Below, one piece after another: positions 63,401 through 64,000 of a stretch of DNA of 64,000 nt (position 1 is the stretch's first letter; every line of letters starts with the position of its first letter). Origin of the DNA: Aspidiotus rigidus (taxonomy: Eukaryota; Arthropoda; Insecta; Hemiptera; Diaspididae). The stretch covers positions 12,852,001-12,916,000 of the forward strand of contig JAVHKY010000011.1 of NCBI GenBank assembly GCA_035079385.1, read 5' to 3'. The notes under the pieces are model-generated. The model searched no databases, had not been told where the DNA came from, and saw only the letters and a list, made by a program, of their open reading frames with translations. The position numbers were made by a program, and so were the translations under genes.

Positions 63401-63949
63401 CGTTGTTTCATATTCTCCAGTTTATTCAGTTAATAAAAGAGGACGGTGTTCAGGAAGAATTATTTAAAGATTTTCAAATGATACAAAAGATACTTTTTGA
63501 TAACTATCGGCCAGAAAATATACATAGTCCGTTGTCATATGTTACAACCTTGGCTGCTGATATGCAGGTAACGAATTATTTCCAGAAAAATGATTGGTAC
63601 ACGATAAGCAGAATTTTACTTAAATTAATAAATGGTTAGCGATAATTTTTCAGATTTATCCTATCGAGGATCTTCTAACGCATGATTATATTCTAGACAA
63701 ATGGAATCCATACTTGGTCAGACACATTTTAGGCTATTTGAGACCGGACAACATGAAGTAAGCCAACCTGATTGTCATTTTCTCATTAGAACATCTGTAT
63801 TTTTCATGCTTTATTGTACCTACTCTTACATGGATTACAGTGTCACCGTTGTCAGTTCAGATGATGCAATTAAAAGAATTGCTCGCAATAAGGAACCTCA
63901 TTACAGAGCAAACTACGAAGTTGTGAGGATTCCTGATGAAATTATTGAG
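60393..63949 (+). CDS. gene D: IDE-like pseudoprotease, 5' half (ten exons), runs off the right edge
   Basis: Exons: 60393-60466, 60741-60910, 61460-61667, 61743-61921, 61999-62166, 62233-62444, 62527-62724, 63421-63567, 63654-63757, 63841-63949, giving the first 523 residues. Exon order and phases equal those of A to C. Zinc motif HxxEH is NLLTN (95-99), with all three motif residues lost, yet the third-ligand position keeps Glu179. GPGSL is kept at 350-354. Exon 6 ends at a GC donor (GCAAGT at 62445). The shared QSFSFDV(N/D)P with gene C suggests C and D form one pair. The leader is MLKFHIISKIVVVFLW. The remaining twelve exons should follow to the right. Confidence 0.85.
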
Positions 63950-64000
63950 GTAGCCGCAATTGTTCATGAATGAAGTATTAGAGGATATTAAAGTTGTATG

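Noticed and set aside
24681..63949. Nardilysin (the other large M16A enzyme) as identity of genes A to D
   Set aside because: The acidic insertion of nardilysin is missing, and the YRGL, LLISDPxT and IVSKSF segments follow insulin-degrading enzyme.
1..64000. CRISPR arrays, tRNA or rRNA genes, bacterial operons
   Set aside because: No regularly spaced direct repeats, cloverleaf-like or rRNA sequence, or Shine-Dalgarno-led gene clusters were seen.

Overview
The window looks like insect nuclear DNA, most plausibly from a hemipteran or similar small-genome-rich-in-TE insect, although the sequence alone does not fix the species. Evidence: AT-rich DNA, genes cut into about 22 short exons by GT-AG introns, Penelope-like, LINE and TIR elements of animal type, and a nuclear copy of an extremely AT-rich insect-type mitochondrial cytochrome b. 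No prokaryotic gene organisation is present.

Region 1-24680 is essentially gene-poor and repeat-rich. It holds a possible partial first exon leaving the left edge (minus strand), a LINE tail, three decayed Penelope-like element (PLE) remnants (2340-4170, 7125-8160, 12430-13760), a 653-bp LTR mini-retrotransposon inserted in the first PLE (3241-3893), a dispersed repeat family rich in TGACGTCA palindromes, a TTTA microsatellite, an AT microsatellite and a 380-bp foldback MITE.

Region 24681-64000 is a head-to-tail array of four paralogous genes on the plus strand, A (24681-33008), B (34359-44318), C (45097-59198) and D (60393 to beyond the right edge). I assembled them exon by exon. A, B and C each have 22 exons with the same intron positions and phases and encode about 1010, 1005 and 1016 residues; D shows the first ten exons. 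They are clearly insulin-degrading enzyme (IDE, peptidase family M16A) homologues by length, order of domains and motifs such as YRGL, SDP, GVPG, GPGSL. However, in every copy the zinc motif HxxEH is destroyed (HLVIT, HLVVS, NLVMH, NLLTN): the catalytic Glu is lost in all four. The third zinc ligand Glu is lost in A, B and C. Each gene has a short first exon coding a hydrophobic signal-peptide-like leader that ends in the same phase at a GTAAGT donor, which ordinary IDE lacks.

The main biological proposal is therefore a tandem family of secreted, catalytically dead insulysins (pseudoproteases) whose closed-chamber fold and exosite loop are preserved. They could be peptide-binding or decoy proteins (for example in haemolymph, saliva or venom). 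Introns of B and C have collected a mitochondrial insertion, a Jockey-like LINE, a MITE, and two TIR elements, one of which carries part of an RTE-type LINE.
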